A stretch of 50,542 bases of DNA from Prevotella sp. UBA2754. GTDB lineage: Bacteria > Bacteroidota > Bacteroidia > Bacteroidales > Bacteroidaceae. Location: NCBI GenBank assembly GCA_002353295.1, contig DEJG01000004.1, positions 1 through 50,542 on the forward strand, written 5' to 3'. A program made the position numbers and the translations under genes. A model generated the notes under the pieces. It saw nothing but the letters and a program-made list of their open reading frames with translations. It searched no databases and was not told the origin of the DNA. Of this stretch, positions 1 to 9,375 are shown in pieces (the stretch's first letter is position 1; every line of letters begins with the position of its first letter).

Positions 1-1264
1 CATGGAAGCTCTTGACTGTGGCACCTGAGGCACCCTTTTGAAATTTTCCGTCGTTATTGATACCATATTTGCCTTCCGCACTCTGTGGAACATAAATGCC
101 GATGAATGGTTTTGAGAAAGACTCGGGAGTGTTCACAACACCTTTGTTTGTGAAGTTCAACTCGGTAGCGGCTGCATCAACTGCAGTAGCAAGGAAAGGA
201 ACGTTAGCGTCCGCATGGTCGGCAGTAGTGAAGTTGACGGCATCTGCCGTTGAAGAGGTATAAGTGGCAATCTTACAGTTGGTACTGATTTCCGCCTGTC
301 CCACATAGAATGGCAGACACATGGTGTTGATGCCAGCCTTGATACTGCGTGTTACCTGTACTGCAGTAGCGGTGAAATCAATCGGAGTATAGAAAGGATA
401 ACTCTCGTCGAGTACCATCTTCGGTGTAATGTTCTTCTCTCCATCCCAGCGGATGACATTGTCAGTATCAAAGAAGTCGGTGGGTGAGAGAATCAACAGG
501 TTAGGATTCTTCTTGCGCAATTGTGGACCATCACCATCAGAAACGACAGCACCTGTCAGGTTGAGGAAGCACACATCAGCAGATATTTTGTTATGTAATA
601 ATTCAAAGTCGTTGTAATTAATTTCCGCCCAACTGTTATTTAAATCAGCGCATACACCTTTTCGCATTGCACCAGTCACGATGATTTGTTGATCGGTAAG
701 AGATGCGTCAGCTTTACTGCTCAATAAAGCACCGCCAATCATTGTTCCCTCTACCATGATGTCGTCAATATAGATAGTATTTCCTTCGCCATCGGCAGTT
801 TCCTCATAGGGCCAAATAGCGAGGACATTACTGTTGTCGTCAGTAATTTTCTCTGATTCATAGCCTTTACCGAATTCAAAGACTAGTGTCTTCCATTCAT
901 TAGGAGTGTTATAATAAGCGGCACGCTTTGCATTGAAAGCACCGTCCTTACCTTCCAGTTGAACTTCGACATTATGTACATCTGCCATTTTGATGCGGAA
1001 AGAAATACGGCGAAGACCTTTAAAATTAATATCACCAACGGCAAGAGCGGCATTGTGATGTTCCTGATCCCATCCACCAGGATTCGACTTGGGCGTAATT
1101 TTCAGAACTTTGTTTCCACCGTCTTCTACAACAGTGGGATCAGCGCGATTCCAGAATCCACCGTCGGAGCCCGTTTCCTTATCCTCGCCATTCCAGATGA
1201 CTATCTGTGCCGAGGCTGCAGTTGCGGTCACTATGGTGACCAATGTGAGTATTAGTTTCTTCAT
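1..1264 (-). CDS. Secreted beta-sandwich-like protein of the fructan locus, 3' end beyond the window
   Basis: An open frame of 421 codons runs from an ATG at 1264 off the left edge without a stop. The first 21 residues (MKKLILTLVTIVTATAASAQ) form a signal peptide with an AxAQ-type cleavage site. Residues about 22-175 look like a carbohydrate-binding or jelly-roll domain: aromatic residues, a stretch on helical or surface effects, and a closing 'YIDDIMVEG' strand typical of such folds. Further on, 'INTMCLPF' resembles a phrase common in extracellular Prevotella proteins. The gene lies 108 bp after the GH32 gene on the same strand with no visible promoter or terminator between, so it is probably the last or a late gene of PUL-1. 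I recognise no catalytic motif. It may be a secreted glycan-binding or cell-surface protein; exact function unknown. Confidence 0.7.
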   Translation of the reverse strand, partial: MKKLILTLVTIVTATAASAQIVIWNGEDKETGSDGGFWNRADPTVVEDGGNKVLKITPKSNPGGWDQEHHNAALAVGDINFKGLRRISFRIKMADVHNVEVQLEGKDGAFNAKRAAYYNTPNEWKTLVFEFGKGYESEKITDDNSNVLAIWPYEETADGEGNTIYIDDIMVEGTMIGGALLSSKADASLTDQQIIVTGAMRKGVCADLNNSWAEINYNDFELLHNKISADVCFLNLTGAVVSDGDGPQLRKKNPNLLILSPTDFFDTDNVIRWDGEKNITPKMVLDESYPFYTPIDFTATAVQVTRSIKAGINTMCLPFYVGQAEISTNCKIATYTSSTADAVNFTTADHADANVPFLATAVDAAATELNFTNKGVVNTPESFSKPFIGIYVPQSAEGKYGINNDGKFQKGASGATVKSFH

Positions 1265-1343
1265 ACGTTAGAGAATTTAGATTGTTATTATTGTGTTATT
1301 GTTTGTTTTATTTAAAATGTTATCCTGAAAAACAATCTTCTTG

Positions 1344-1378
1344 ACTAACTACTATTAACTATTACTAACCATTCAATA
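1344..1378. repeat. Degenerate 7-bp tandem tract at the end of the GH32 gene
   Basis: The plus strand reads approximately ACTAACT, ACTATTA, ACTATTA, CTAACCA, TTCAATA, five imperfect 7-bp units. It overlaps the stop codon of the GH32 gene. The rest of the 1265-1372 gap is AT-rich with no promoter box or hairpin that I can see. This is one of the weaker members of the heptamer family described in the findings. Confidence 0.4.
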
Positions 1379-2953
1379 TTGCGATACCTTCACATCGCTG
1401 ACCGTGATGGAACCACCGTAGTTGTTGATGCTCCAGCAGTTCTTCTGAATGCCATAGATACGCTGGGTGTAAGCAACATTATCGTTGATGTACATCACCA
1501 ATACGCTGTTGTCGGTATAGATGTCGATGTTGTAGGTGTTGTCGGCAGGACGGGCAAAACCGTAACCGTCGATACCCTCTACAACACCCTTACCATTGGC
1601 GCCTTCTTCCTCGAATTTGACCTTACGCCAGTCCTCACCCTCGGGGTTGACCACGATGGTGTAGTACTTTTGAGAATCAGAGCCGCGAACGAACGACAGG
1701 CCGAACTTGTCCCAATTGTTCGATGTCTTGACTGTGAGCGAGATGTGGTTGTGACTACCCAGGCGGTTGTAGAGCACGTAGGCATCGTCGCCTGACAATG
1801 TGCCATTGTTGAAACCGTGGCTCTCCATGACATTAACAGAAGCCTGTTGGCTGTACTTGCTGTCCATAGCAGGCACCTCACCCAAAGTTAGCGTGCCGTC
1901 GGCATGCTGGATAATCTTATGGCATACCAGTGCACCGGCCCATGCTGGCTCACTGTCAGCACCTACGTTGATGTTCTTTTCGAAAATGGTAGAACCTACA
2001 CGATAAGGACACCAACCCCAAATATAGCGGTCTGTTCCGTTAGAGGCCGTTTTGCCGGCATAGAAGGCACGGCTGTCGAGTATACCCTCCTTGCCGTCCT
2101 TAGGCCAGTTGGCACCCGGGTCGTTGAAGCAAGCCTTCAAATCGTCGTAGCTCTTTGCCATCATATACTTTACCTTGCGGCTCCAAGCAGCGCGATAACC
2201 CTCGCTATAGACGAGATACCAGTAGTCGCCCATTTGGAAGACATCAGGACACTCGCACATGCGGTCCCATACCATATTGAAACTGCCTACGTGCTCCCAT
2301 GTCTTGAGATCGGTAGATTTGAATTCTGCAAACTTCAGGTTGCTGGAAATCACCATACGCCATGAACCATCGTCAACCTTGAACACCTGTGGGTCGCGGA
2401 AGTCCTTGGTGGAATATCCGTAGTCATCACCCTTCAACTGCCACAGGTCGTCCTTTGTCCAAGTCTTGAAGTCCTTTGACGTGGCACGCATCACTACCTC
2501 GCGGTTGGGCAGTAGCACGTTGTAACCTGTATAATAAATATAATAGGTCTGGTCAGCCTCATTATATACGGCACAACCTGTTCCCAAGGAAGCGTCCTGC
2601 AGGGCAGTAGAAGCACCTACGGGCAGCACCTCGCCTAGCGGCTCGTAATTGGCTCCGTCGGTAGTGCTGATGCCCCAGAAGGGATGGTAGCAAGGACCAT
2701 TGTTGTCGTACTCCTGCAGATAAAGCACCTTGAAGTTGCCTTCTTTCTGATCGTAGAACGGCATGGGGTCGCCACAGCGTCCGAGAGCAGGCGAATAGTA
2801 AGTAAGAAAACCTTTCTCGTCGGCTGAATTGAAGAAGGCAGTCGTTCCTGTCCAGTCCTTTTCGGGATCGGGGCCAAACTTGTCGTCGCTGCATGCCGTC
2901 AGCGCAAGGGCTGACAGCATGATGGCGAATGTAGAAAATATCTTTGTCTTCAT
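1373..2953 (-). CDS. Glycoside hydrolase family 32 lipoprotein (fructan-active)
   Basis: A 526-residue protein with a lipoprotein signal (lipobox LTAC, Cys21), so probably anchored at the outer membrane. The five-bladed propeller signatures of GH32 are visible: the nucleophile region 'GRCGDPMPF' with Asp62, the 'FRDP' motif with Asp187 (transition-state stabiliser) and the 'ECPD' motif with the acid/base Glu234. All three catalytic acids are present, although the usual WMNDPN loop is changed to GDPMP. The last ~150 residues form a C-terminal beta-sandwich typical of GH32 proteins. Family members hydrolyse levan, inulin or sucrose-type fructosides. It starts 6 bp after the upstream binding-protein gene, in one operon with susC/susD. 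Levan versus inulin, and endo versus exo action, cannot be decided from sequence. It is the only hydrolase seen for either PUL in this window. Confidence 0.88.
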   Translation of the reverse strand: MKTKIFSTFAIMLSALALTACSDDKFGPDPEKDWTGTTAFFNSADEKGFLTYYSPALGRCGDPMPFYDQKEGNFKVLYLQEYDNNGPCYHPFWGISTTDGANYEPLGEVLPVGASTALQDASLGTGCAVYNEADQTYYIYYTGYNVLLPNREVVMRATSKDFKTWTKDDLWQLKGDDYGYSTKDFRDPQVFKVDDGSWRMVISSNLKFAEFKSTDLKTWEHVGSFNMVWDRMCECPDVFQMGDYWYLVYSEGYRAAWSRKVKYMMAKSYDDLKACFNDPGANWPKDGKEGILDSRAFYAGKTASNGTDRYIWGWCPYRVGSTIFEKNINVGADSEPAWAGALVCHKIIQHADGTLTLGEVPAMDSKYSQQASVNVMESHGFNNGTLSGDDAYVLYNRLGSHNHISLTVKTSNNWDKFGLSFVRGSDSQKYYTIVVNPEGEDWRKVKFEEEGANGKGVVEGIDGYGFARPADNTYNIDIYTDNSVLVMYINDNVAYTQRIYGIQKNCWSINNYGGSITVSDVKVSQY

Positions 2954-2959
2954 AATGAA

Positions 2960-4357
2960 TTATTTCGTTAAGTAATTGATAGCGTTCTTTGTCATGGTGG
3001 CTACATTCTTGTGGAAGTTCTCCACATAGCCAGCCTCGAAGGTGTAAGAGTACCAGTCGTAGCAACCGGAACCGATACAGATGACACCACCCTTGCCATC
3101 GTGGGCAGGATATTCCCAGGCAACGATAGCACCGTCGCCGCCAACACCGAGAATCTTACCGCCAGTGCGAGCCTCCCAAGCGGCATGGTCGGGATAGTCG
3201 CCCCAGTCAGTGCCTATGTGATACTGGGCAGTAGAGTTGGTGATGTGGTAACCGGCATCAGTCGTGTAGGCATGACCGGGCTGGTCGCCTTCGATGAGTC
3301 CCTGGAACATAGCATGACCGGTCTGACCGTCCCAGATGCGGAATTCCCATGGACCGCCGCAGAGCTCAGCCTTGTCTTCGTCCTGTCCCCAGCAGTTGTT
3401 AGGAGTGGTCCACTCATCGTCGCCAGTGACACCGATGAACGAAGCCAGGTTGGTAGCATAGCGAGTGAGGAACAGGGCACCGCCATTCTCGTAGAACTGG
3501 CGAATCTCGTTCTTAGCCTCCAGAGCCTCAGGAGCATTACTTACGAACTGATCGTGGCCATCCACGCCACCATCCTTATGGTAGTGCCACCACATGATCT
3601 TACACTCAGAGAGGTCGATGGTACCGGCATGTAGGTCGGCAAATGAAGCATAGAGGGTTCCCTCGATGTTGCTCATCATCCACTTGCAGGCCTCCTTGGC
3701 TTCGGGATCGAGATCGTCCATCGAAGGAGCAGCCCCGATGAAGAGCGCCTTGGCCTTGTCAATGGCTACCACTGTCACAGTGTAGGTGGTCTCAGCGGTA
3801 TTGTTCGTCACGGTGTAGGTGACAGGCTGAGAGAAGTCCTGCGCGATGCCTGTTGCAGGCGTGATAGTAGCATTGTCACTGTAATCGATTGTAGGTACGA
3901 TGCTGGTGACATCAACAGAGGCAGGTACATAGATGGTAATCGTCTTAGCATTCTGGTCGATGGTGCCTTGATAGATGTCGTTGGCAATGAACTGGTAGAT
4001 GCGAGCCTCGTCGCGCAGCACATTGATAGTCCAGTCGAGTACGACATCGCCATTGGTGATGTGTAGCACTTTGGCAGCATTCATACTAAGTGTCTGTCCC
4101 AAGCTGATGTTGGCGGTTGCCCCGTTAGAGATGGTGAGCGTGGTCACCTTCATGGCTGAAGTGTCATAAACTTCAGGAAGGCGAACGGTGATGGTACGTG
4201 TGGTGAGGTCGATAGTCCCCTCATAGCCATCGAGTGCAAAAGCCTCCACCATGCAGTCGCCGCTGAGTCGCAGGTCGCTGGTATGGTCGTCGCTGCATGC
4301 CGTAAAGCCCAGCACGATGAGCAGTGCACCTAATATATTGAATATCTTCGTTTTCAT
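2960..4357 (-). CDS. Surface glycan-binding lipoprotein, DUF4960 type (PUL-1)
   Basis: A 465-residue lipoprotein (FTAC lipobox, Cys21). Residues about 25-200 look like two tandem DUF5018/Ig-like beta-sandwich domains, each with a 'TITVxxP' strand. Residues about 208-465 form a DUF4960-type domain ('ALFIGAAPSMDDL', 'IMWWHYHKDGG', 'GGALFLTRYATN', a closing 'AINYLTK'). In Bacteroides thetaiotaomicron the protein at the same place after SusD in the levan locus (BT1761) is a DUF4960 surface levan-binding protein, so capture of fructan outside the cell is the likely role. It lies between susD and the GH32 gene. Its paralogue is at 11104-12648, where Fn3-like domains replace the Ig-like pair. The family call is from recognition, not from a search. 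Confidence 0.8.
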   Translation of the reverse strand: MKTKIFNILGALLIVLGFTACSDDHTSDLRLSGDCMVEAFALDGYEGTIDLTTRTITVRLPEVYDTSAMKVTTLTISNGATANISLGQTLSMNAAKVLHITNGDVVLDWTINVLRDEARIYQFIANDIYQGTIDQNAKTITIYVPASVDVTSIVPTIDYSDNATITPATGIAQDFSQPVTYTVTNNTAETTYTVTVVAIDKAKALFIGAAPSMDDLDPEAKEACKWMMSNIEGTLYASFADLHAGTIDLSECKIMWWHYHKDGGVDGHDQFVSNAPEALEAKNEIRQFYENGGALFLTRYATNLASFIGVTGDDEWTTPNNCWGQDEDKAELCGGPWEFRIWDGQTGHAMFQGLIEGDQPGHAYTTDAGYHITNSTAQYHIGTDWGDYPDHAAWEARTGGKILGVGGDGAIVAWEYPAHDGKGGVICIGSGCYDWYSYTFEAGYVENFHKNVATMTKNAINYLTK

Positions 4358-4360
4358 ATA

Positions 4361-4395
4361 TCTATAATCTTTAATCTATTAACTCTAAACTTTCA
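4361..4395. repeat. Five-unit 7-bp tract between susD and the binding-protein gene (PUL-1)
   Basis: The plus strand reads TCTATAA, TCTTTAA, TCTATTA, ACTCTAA, ACTTTCA, which is five degenerate 7-bp units filling almost the whole 39-bp gap between the susD stop and the next start codon. It belongs to the window-wide heptamer family. Confidence 0.55.
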
Positions 4396-4396
4396 A

Positions 4397-6124
4397 TTAC
4401 CAGTTGCCGATATTCTGAGTGTAGTGTCCGTTAGAGGCGGAAAGTTGCTGGAAGGGGATGGGCAGATATTCGCTCTTGTTAGGAGTGAAGTGAGCCTCGC
4501 GATAGAAGGCGTTGTTGTCCATTTCCTCGGCATAATACTTATTGATAACGGTAGCTGCATCGCCCCAGCGCACCAGGTCGAAGAAACGCTCGGCCTCCAT
4601 AGCTAGTTCCAGACGGCGCTCCATCTTGACAATCTTGACGGCTTCGTCCTTAGAGTAAGTCCCCTTATAGTTGGCGCAATACATCTTGACACCGTAGGCG
4701 TTCTGATAGTTGGAAATCATCTGTGTGCTGCCAGCGGCACGGGTGCGCACTTGATTAACCAAAGCGATAGCCTGATCGGTGTTGCCCAACTGTGCGTAAG
4801 CCTCTGCACGCATCAAGAGTACATCGGCATAGCGGAACACGATGCGGTTCATCGAACTGGCCCAGTAAGAACCCTTGATGAGGTATTCACCGATGAGGTC
4901 GGGATCGACATTCTGCTTCAGTGTGACGTAATATCCATAACCACCGTTCGAACGGCTCCAGATGCTGGTCTTGTCCATCATGAACTTCTTGTTGAACATA
5001 TAGGGCAGTCCAGGCATACCGACTGTCAGGAACAGACGTGGGTCGGCATTGTCGGCAGTCATGTCGTAGTCCTTCTGGTTGTAGGTATCGAGCAGAGGCA
5101 GACCGTCGTCGCCAGTGTGGAAGGCATTCACGAGGTTCTGTGATGGTTTGTAGAAGTCGGTACCGCCATCGGTTGCTCCAGGAATGTTGGGTGGAATCAG
5201 TCCGTAGCTCCAGTTCAAGTTACCGTAGGTAGAACCGTCATTGCGTGAATACTGGATAGCCCAGATGCTCTCGATGCCGTTTTCATACTGCTCCTCGGGG
5301 CGGAAATTGTTGTGCATGTCGCGCTCCAAATCGTAGTTGGCATAGAGTGAAGGATTGGTGAACTCGATAACCTTCTCCAAATCCTGCTGGTTGATAGAAG
5401 TAATCTGATGCGTCTTGGCATCGTCCTGACGGTATGCCTTGTAGAGATAAACCTTAGCCAGGAAGGCAGCAGCGGCAGCCTTGGTGGGGCGACCCTTGTC
5501 TGCCTGAGTCACAGGCAGTGTGTTGTAAGCCTCCATCAGGTCATTGATGATCAGTTGCCATCCTTCGTCGTTGGTATATTCCGTATTCGACAGCTCATTG
5601 TACTCCTGATAGCTCAGATTCTCGTTCACCACGAAAGGAATGTTCTTGAACAGACGCTTCAACAGGAAGTGAGCATAGGCGCGCAGAAACTTCATCTCTG
5701 CCAGGCGCTGGCTCTTCATCTGATAGCTGTCATCGGTGGTGTTGAGCAGTGCGATGGCACTGTTTACACGCGAGAGTGAATTATAAAGACGAACCCAGAT
5801 GTCGTTGAGGTTCCAGTTGGTGGTGAGCACACCCTGTTCAACCTCTAACTGATGGAATACATCACCGTCGCTCGTACCCGAACCGCCTTTGTAGGCATCG
5901 TCGGAACGCACGTCAAAATTCCACATCGAGAAGGAGGAGTTGATGTCCTCAGCAGTGGTGAAGATGGCATAGGCAGAAACTACCATGGCCTCAGCATTTT
6001 CAGGGGTCTTGGCCTGCTCATCGCTCAGCGTACCCTGTGGAGTGTGCTCATCCAGAATTTTGTCGCAGGCTGTGAATGTGCATGCAATGCTGATGGCACA
6101 GATGATATATAATAGCTTTTTCAT
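4397..6124 (-). CDS. SusD-like outer-membrane glycan-binding lipoprotein (PUL-1)
   Basis: A 575-residue RagB/SusD family lipoprotein (lipobox FTAC, Cys20). I start it at 6124 (MKKLLYIICAI) because the signal peptide begins there; an in-frame start 36 bp upstream would overlap the susC stop and add a non-signal extension. SusD hallmarks are the N-terminal 'CDKILDEHTPQGTLSDEQ' region, helical TPR-like segments ('LRAYAHFLLKRLF', 'AAAAAFLAKVYLYKAYR') and the C-terminal 'RRLELAMEAERFFDLVRWG' and 'YLPIPFQQL' blocks. It works as the lid of the SusC transporter 14 bp upstream and hands over oligosaccharides. The paralogue is at 12687-14402. Confidence 0.95.
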   Translation of the reverse strand: MKKLLYIICAISIACTFTACDKILDEHTPQGTLSDEQAKTPENAEAMVVSAYAIFTTAEDINSSFSMWNFDVRSDDAYKGGSGTSDGDVFHQLEVEQGVLTTNWNLNDIWVRLYNSLSRVNSAIALLNTTDDSYQMKSQRLAEMKFLRAYAHFLLKRLFKNIPFVVNENLSYQEYNELSNTEYTNDEGWQLIINDLMEAYNTLPVTQADKGRPTKAAAAAFLAKVYLYKAYRQDDAKTHQITSINQQDLEKVIEFTNPSLYANYDLERDMHNNFRPEEQYENGIESIWAIQYSRNDGSTYGNLNWSYGLIPPNIPGATDGGTDFYKPSQNLVNAFHTGDDGLPLLDTYNQKDYDMTADNADPRLFLTVGMPGLPYMFNKKFMMDKTSIWSRSNGGYGYYVTLKQNVDPDLIGEYLIKGSYWASSMNRIVFRYADVLLMRAEAYAQLGNTDQAIALVNQVRTRAAGSTQMISNYQNAYGVKMYCANYKGTYSKDEAVKIVKMERRLELAMEAERFFDLVRWGDAATVINKYYAEEMDNNAFYREAHFTPNKSEYLPIPFQQLSASNGHYTQNIGNW

Positions 6125-6137
6125 ATTGCGCTTTGAT

Positions 6138-9100
6138 TTAGAATGAAACATTGAGACCAAACGTTACGTTGAGAGGAATAGGATAGCCGAAGTTGGCATT
6201 CTCAGGATCAACGCCTGTGAACTTCTTGCTCTTGATGGTCAGCAGATTCTGAGCTGAGAGATACAGACGCAGGCGTGACAGATGAATCTTGTCGCAGATG
6301 CTCTTGGGGAAGTTATAACCCAACTGGAGGGTGCGCAACTTAGCATAAGAACCGTTCTCGACGAAGTAGGTAGAGACACGTTTTTCATTGTTGTTATCCA
6401 TCGTGCTGACGGCTGGGATGTTGGAATCCATGTTGTTGGGGCTCCAGGCATCGAGCAGACGACGACCTTTGTTCAGGTTCGAGATGTTCAGACCACTCCA
6501 GAGGTCGGTCTGCTTCTTCAGATCGCTGATGACATCAACACCCTGTACCCCCTGCCAGAACATGGTGAGGTCGAAACTCTTATATTGCAAGTAGATATTG
6601 AGACCCCATGTGAAATCGGGTACTGGTGAGTAGATCCAATCCTGGTCTTTCTCGTTGATGACACCGTCGTTGTTCAGGTCTTTCCAGCGGATGCGACCCA
6701 GACCGGCACCATCCTGCTGAGCATGGTTGTCGATTTCTGCCTGACTCTTGAAGATACCGTCATAGACATAGCCCACCTGAGCACCCATCGGATGACCGAT
6801 AACGCTCTTCACACCGTTACCACCGAAGGTACCGTTGGCAGCCAATGTCTCAGGAATCTTGGTGATTTCGTTACGATAGGTACCGATGTTTCCGGCAATG
6901 TCGTATGAGAAAGCACCAATCTCGCCACGATAGCCGAGGTTGAGCTCGATACCCTTGTTGAGCATCTCGCCGGCATTGATCCACTGACTGGAACCCTCAC
7001 CCATCACACCGATACCAGGCATGAACACCAAAATGTCCTTGGTCTTCTTGTAATACCACTCGAATGAACCATAGAGGGCATTGCGGAAGAGGCCGAAGTC
7101 GAAACCGAGGTTGGTCTGTGTGGTGGTCTCCCACTTCAAATCGTCGTTACCCAACTGGTTACGTTTGAAACCGCTTGGCAGCTGCTGACCACCGTTGGTA
7201 CCCTGAATGTCGTAGCTGGTACCATAGCTCTGGCCACCGAAACCTGCCTCACCATAGTTACTCTCGAAAATGGTGTAACGTGCGATGTTGTCAATCTCCT
7301 GGTTACCGGTCTGACCCCATGAGGCACGCAGCTTCAGGTTGTCAATCCATGTGACATCCTTCAGGAACTTCTCCTGATTGATGCGCCAACCTGCAGAGAT
7401 AGAGGGGAAAGTACCATAGCGGTGGTTCTTACCGAAACGGCTGGAACCGTCGTGACGGATCGTGAACGAAGCCATATATTTGTCGTCATAGGTGTAGTTC
7501 ACTTTACCGAAGAATGATACCAGTGTGAAACCTCCGCCGTTACCGTAGGCCTCTGCCTCGCCGACACCGGCGTTGGGCCACATGTAGTCTGGGTTTAGTA
7601 TGGCATAGTCGTATTTCTTGCCACTGATCCACTTGTCGTCCTCGCGGTTGATTTCCATACCCACCATAGCGTCGCCACGATGCTTGCCAATTTCCAGATT
7701 ATAGGTAGCAATGGCGTTCCACATCCACTTGGTCCAGTGCTCCTGCTTGCCTTCTACGGCATTGATGGGGTTGGCGACCGTACCCTCTGTGACAGGATAG
7801 GTGAAGATGCGCTGTTCCTTCTGACTGTAGTCCAGACCGAAGGTAGAACGGATATGAAAGTCCTTCAGAGGATTAATGTCGATATAGGCATCGCCAAACA
7901 AGCGCCAGTAGGTGTAACGGTTGTCGGCATTACGGTCGAGACGTGCCATTGGATTCTCGCGGTCGGGATAACCACCTACGGGACCGGCATAGTCACCATT
8001 GATGGTGCGGATGGGCAGCGAGGGGTTGAACTGCAGCACATTCTCGAGGAAACCGCCAGGAGCAGCCACCTCGCTGGTGCGGTTAAGGGTGAAGTGCTCA
8101 CCTACGGTAACCACGTCGAGGTCTTTGATCTTCAGCAATTTGAATTCGGTATTCATACGAGCAGAGATACGGTTGAAGTCTGACTGCTTGATGATACCCT
8201 TGTTGCCATAGTAACCAACGGAGAAGAACGAAGAGCTCTTCTCAGAACCACTGCTCAGCGATACGTTATACTGTTGAATCACACCTGTTCGGGTAGTCTC
8301 TTTAAACCAATCTGTATCGGCAGCAGGAGTGGTACCTGCTACGTCGAGATACTTGTTCATGGTGATGCCATTCAGTGTGGGTACGCCCTGTGAGTTGTAA
8401 CCCCAGTCGTAGCGATAACCCAAACCATTCTGGTTGGGGTCGAGACCGTCATTGACATATCCCTGCCACATCACCTGACCGAACTCCTTGGCATTGAGCA
8501 CATCCATCTTGTGAGCGTAGGTCTGTACAGACACGCTGGCATCGAAGTCAATCTTGATCTTGCCTTCCTTTCCCTTCTTGGTAGTGATGATGATTACACC
8601 ATTGGCAGCACGGCTACCATAGATAGAGGCTGAGGCAGCATCCTTCAACACCTGAATAGATTCGATGTCGTTACCATTCAACTCGTGCATACCAGCCTTG
8701 GTGGGCACACCGTCGATGATGTAGAGTGGGTCGTTGTTGTTCAGTGTACCGATACCACGAATGCGGACGGTGGCACTACCGGAGGGAGCACCATCGGCCG
8801 AAATGTTCATACCTGGCACACGACCCTGCATGGCTTTGATGGGGTTGTTCTCGTTCTGCTTGGCCAGTTCACCAACACTGACTACCGATACGGCACCCGT
8901 CAGGTCGGCTTTGCGCTGGGTGGTATAACCTGTCACCACCACTTCGTTGAGCGAGAAAGCGTCGTCCTGCATCACCACCTTCATGCCGTTGGCAGCAGGG
9001 AGCTCTTGTGTCTGATAGCCGATGTAGGTGAACACGAGTGTTTTCCCAGCATCAACCTTCAACTTGAAGTTACCGTCGAAATCAGTAACGGTACCATTCG

Positions 9101-9242
9101 ATGTTCCTTTCTCCATGACGGTAGCACCGATGACAGGTTCGCCTGTGGCATCGGTGACGTTACCAGCAATCTCCTGCGCGTACATTATAGTACATAGCAG
9201 CATGGAGAGGAAACTCAAAGTGATTCTTTTCGCTTGTTTCAT
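6138..9242 (-). CDS. SusC-like TonB-dependent transporter (PUL-1)
   Basis: A 1034-residue outer-membrane transporter. It has a signal peptide ending near MYAQ (23), a carboxypeptidase-regulatory-like domain (about 24-95), a TonB-box region 'LNEVVVTGY' (about 98-106), a plug (about 110-225, with 'YIIDGVP', 'IQVLKDAASASIYGSRAANGV') and a beta-barrel ending in phenylalanine, as expected for BAM-assembled proteins. It imports fructan oligosaccharides with SusD, powered by TonB. The signal peptide, the first domain and the 5' leader are nearly identical to those of the second SusC (17554), while the barrel is clearly diverged, which suggests duplication followed by different substrate ranges or partial gene conversion. 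Confidence 0.95.
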   Translation of the reverse strand: MKQAKRITLSFLSMLLCTIMYAQEIAGNVTDATGEPVIGATVMEKGTSNGTVTDFDGNFKLKVDAGKTLVFTYIGYQTQELPAANGMKVVMQDDAFSLNEVVVTGYTTQRKADLTGAVSVVSVGELAKQNENNPIKAMQGRVPGMNISADGAPSGSATVRIRGIGTLNNNDPLYIIDGVPTKAGMHELNGNDIESIQVLKDAASASIYGSRAANGVIIITTKKGKEGKIKIDFDASVSVQTYAHKMDVLNAKEFGQVMWQGYVNDGLDPNQNGLGYRYDWGYNSQGVPTLNGITMNKYLDVAGTTPAADTDWFKETTRTGVIQQYNVSLSSGSEKSSSFFSVGYYGNKGIIKQSDFNRISARMNTEFKLLKIKDLDVVTVGEHFTLNRTSEVAAPGGFLENVLQFNPSLPIRTINGDYAGPVGGYPDRENPMARLDRNADNRYTYWRLFGDAYIDINPLKDFHIRSTFGLDYSQKEQRIFTYPVTEGTVANPINAVEGKQEHWTKWMWNAIATYNLEIGKHRGDAMVGMEINREDDKWISGKKYDYAILNPDYMWPNAGVGEAEAYGNGGGFTLVSFFGKVNYTYDDKYMASFTIRHDGSSRFGKNHRYGTFPSISAGWRINQEKFLKDVTWIDNLKLRASWGQTGNQEIDNIARYTIFESNYGEAGFGGQSYGTSYDIQGTNGGQQLPSGFKRNQLGNDDLKWETTTQTNLGFDFGLFRNALYGSFEWYYKKTKDILVFMPGIGVMGEGSSQWINAGEMLNKGIELNLGYRGEIGAFSYDIAGNIGTYRNEITKIPETLAANGTFGGNGVKSVIGHPMGAQVGYVYDGIFKSQAEIDNHAQQDGAGLGRIRWKDLNNDGVINEKDQDWIYSPVPDFTWGLNIYLQYKSFDLTMFWQGVQGVDVISDLKKQTDLWSGLNISNLNKGRRLLDAWSPNNMDSNIPAVSTMDNNNEKRVSTYFVENGSYAKLRTLQLGYNFPKSICDKIHLSRLRLYLSAQNLLTIKSKKFTGVDPENANFGYPIPLNVTFGLNVSF

Positions 9243-9286
9243 TTGCTTGTAATTATTGGTTAGTACTCTTGAAAATTAAACTGTCG

Positions 9287-9294
9287 CAAAAGTA
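9287..9294 (-). promoter_or_regulatory. -7 promoter box of PUL-1 susC
   Basis: The minus strand reads TACTTTTG, matching the Bacteroidetes TAnnTTTG box, 45 bp upstream of the susC start. No TTTG is visible at the -33 position; that region is occupied by the 9307-9332 inverted repeat, which fits an activator-dependent promoter. The leader to the start codon matches that of the second susC almost base for base. Confidence 0.65.
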
Positions 9295-9306
9295 CTATAA
9301 AAATAT

Positions 9307-9332
9307 GCGAGCGATTAGAAAAAATCGTTCGC
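9307..9332. promoter_or_regulatory. Inverted repeat upstream of PUL-1 susC (operator or terminator of regulator 1)
   Basis: Arms GCGAGCGATT (9307-9316) and AATCGTTCGC (9323-9332) pair over 10 bp with one mismatch (G-U in RNA) around a 6-base loop. On the minus strand it is followed by ATATTTTT, so it could end the regulator-1 transcript. It also covers the expected -33 region of susC, so it could instead be a protein-binding site. The core GAACGATT recurs in the hairpin downstream of regulator 2 (17652-17697). Confidence 0.5.
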
Positions 9333-9375
9333 ATACTAAAAATATTGTTTCATGGAACAAATGTTGACTATTATG

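Noticed and set aside
1379..1795. Open frames antisense to the GH32, susC, susD and recG genes
   Set aside because: They lie opposite genes with clear family motifs, lack promoters and have low-complexity products; they are shadows of codon use.
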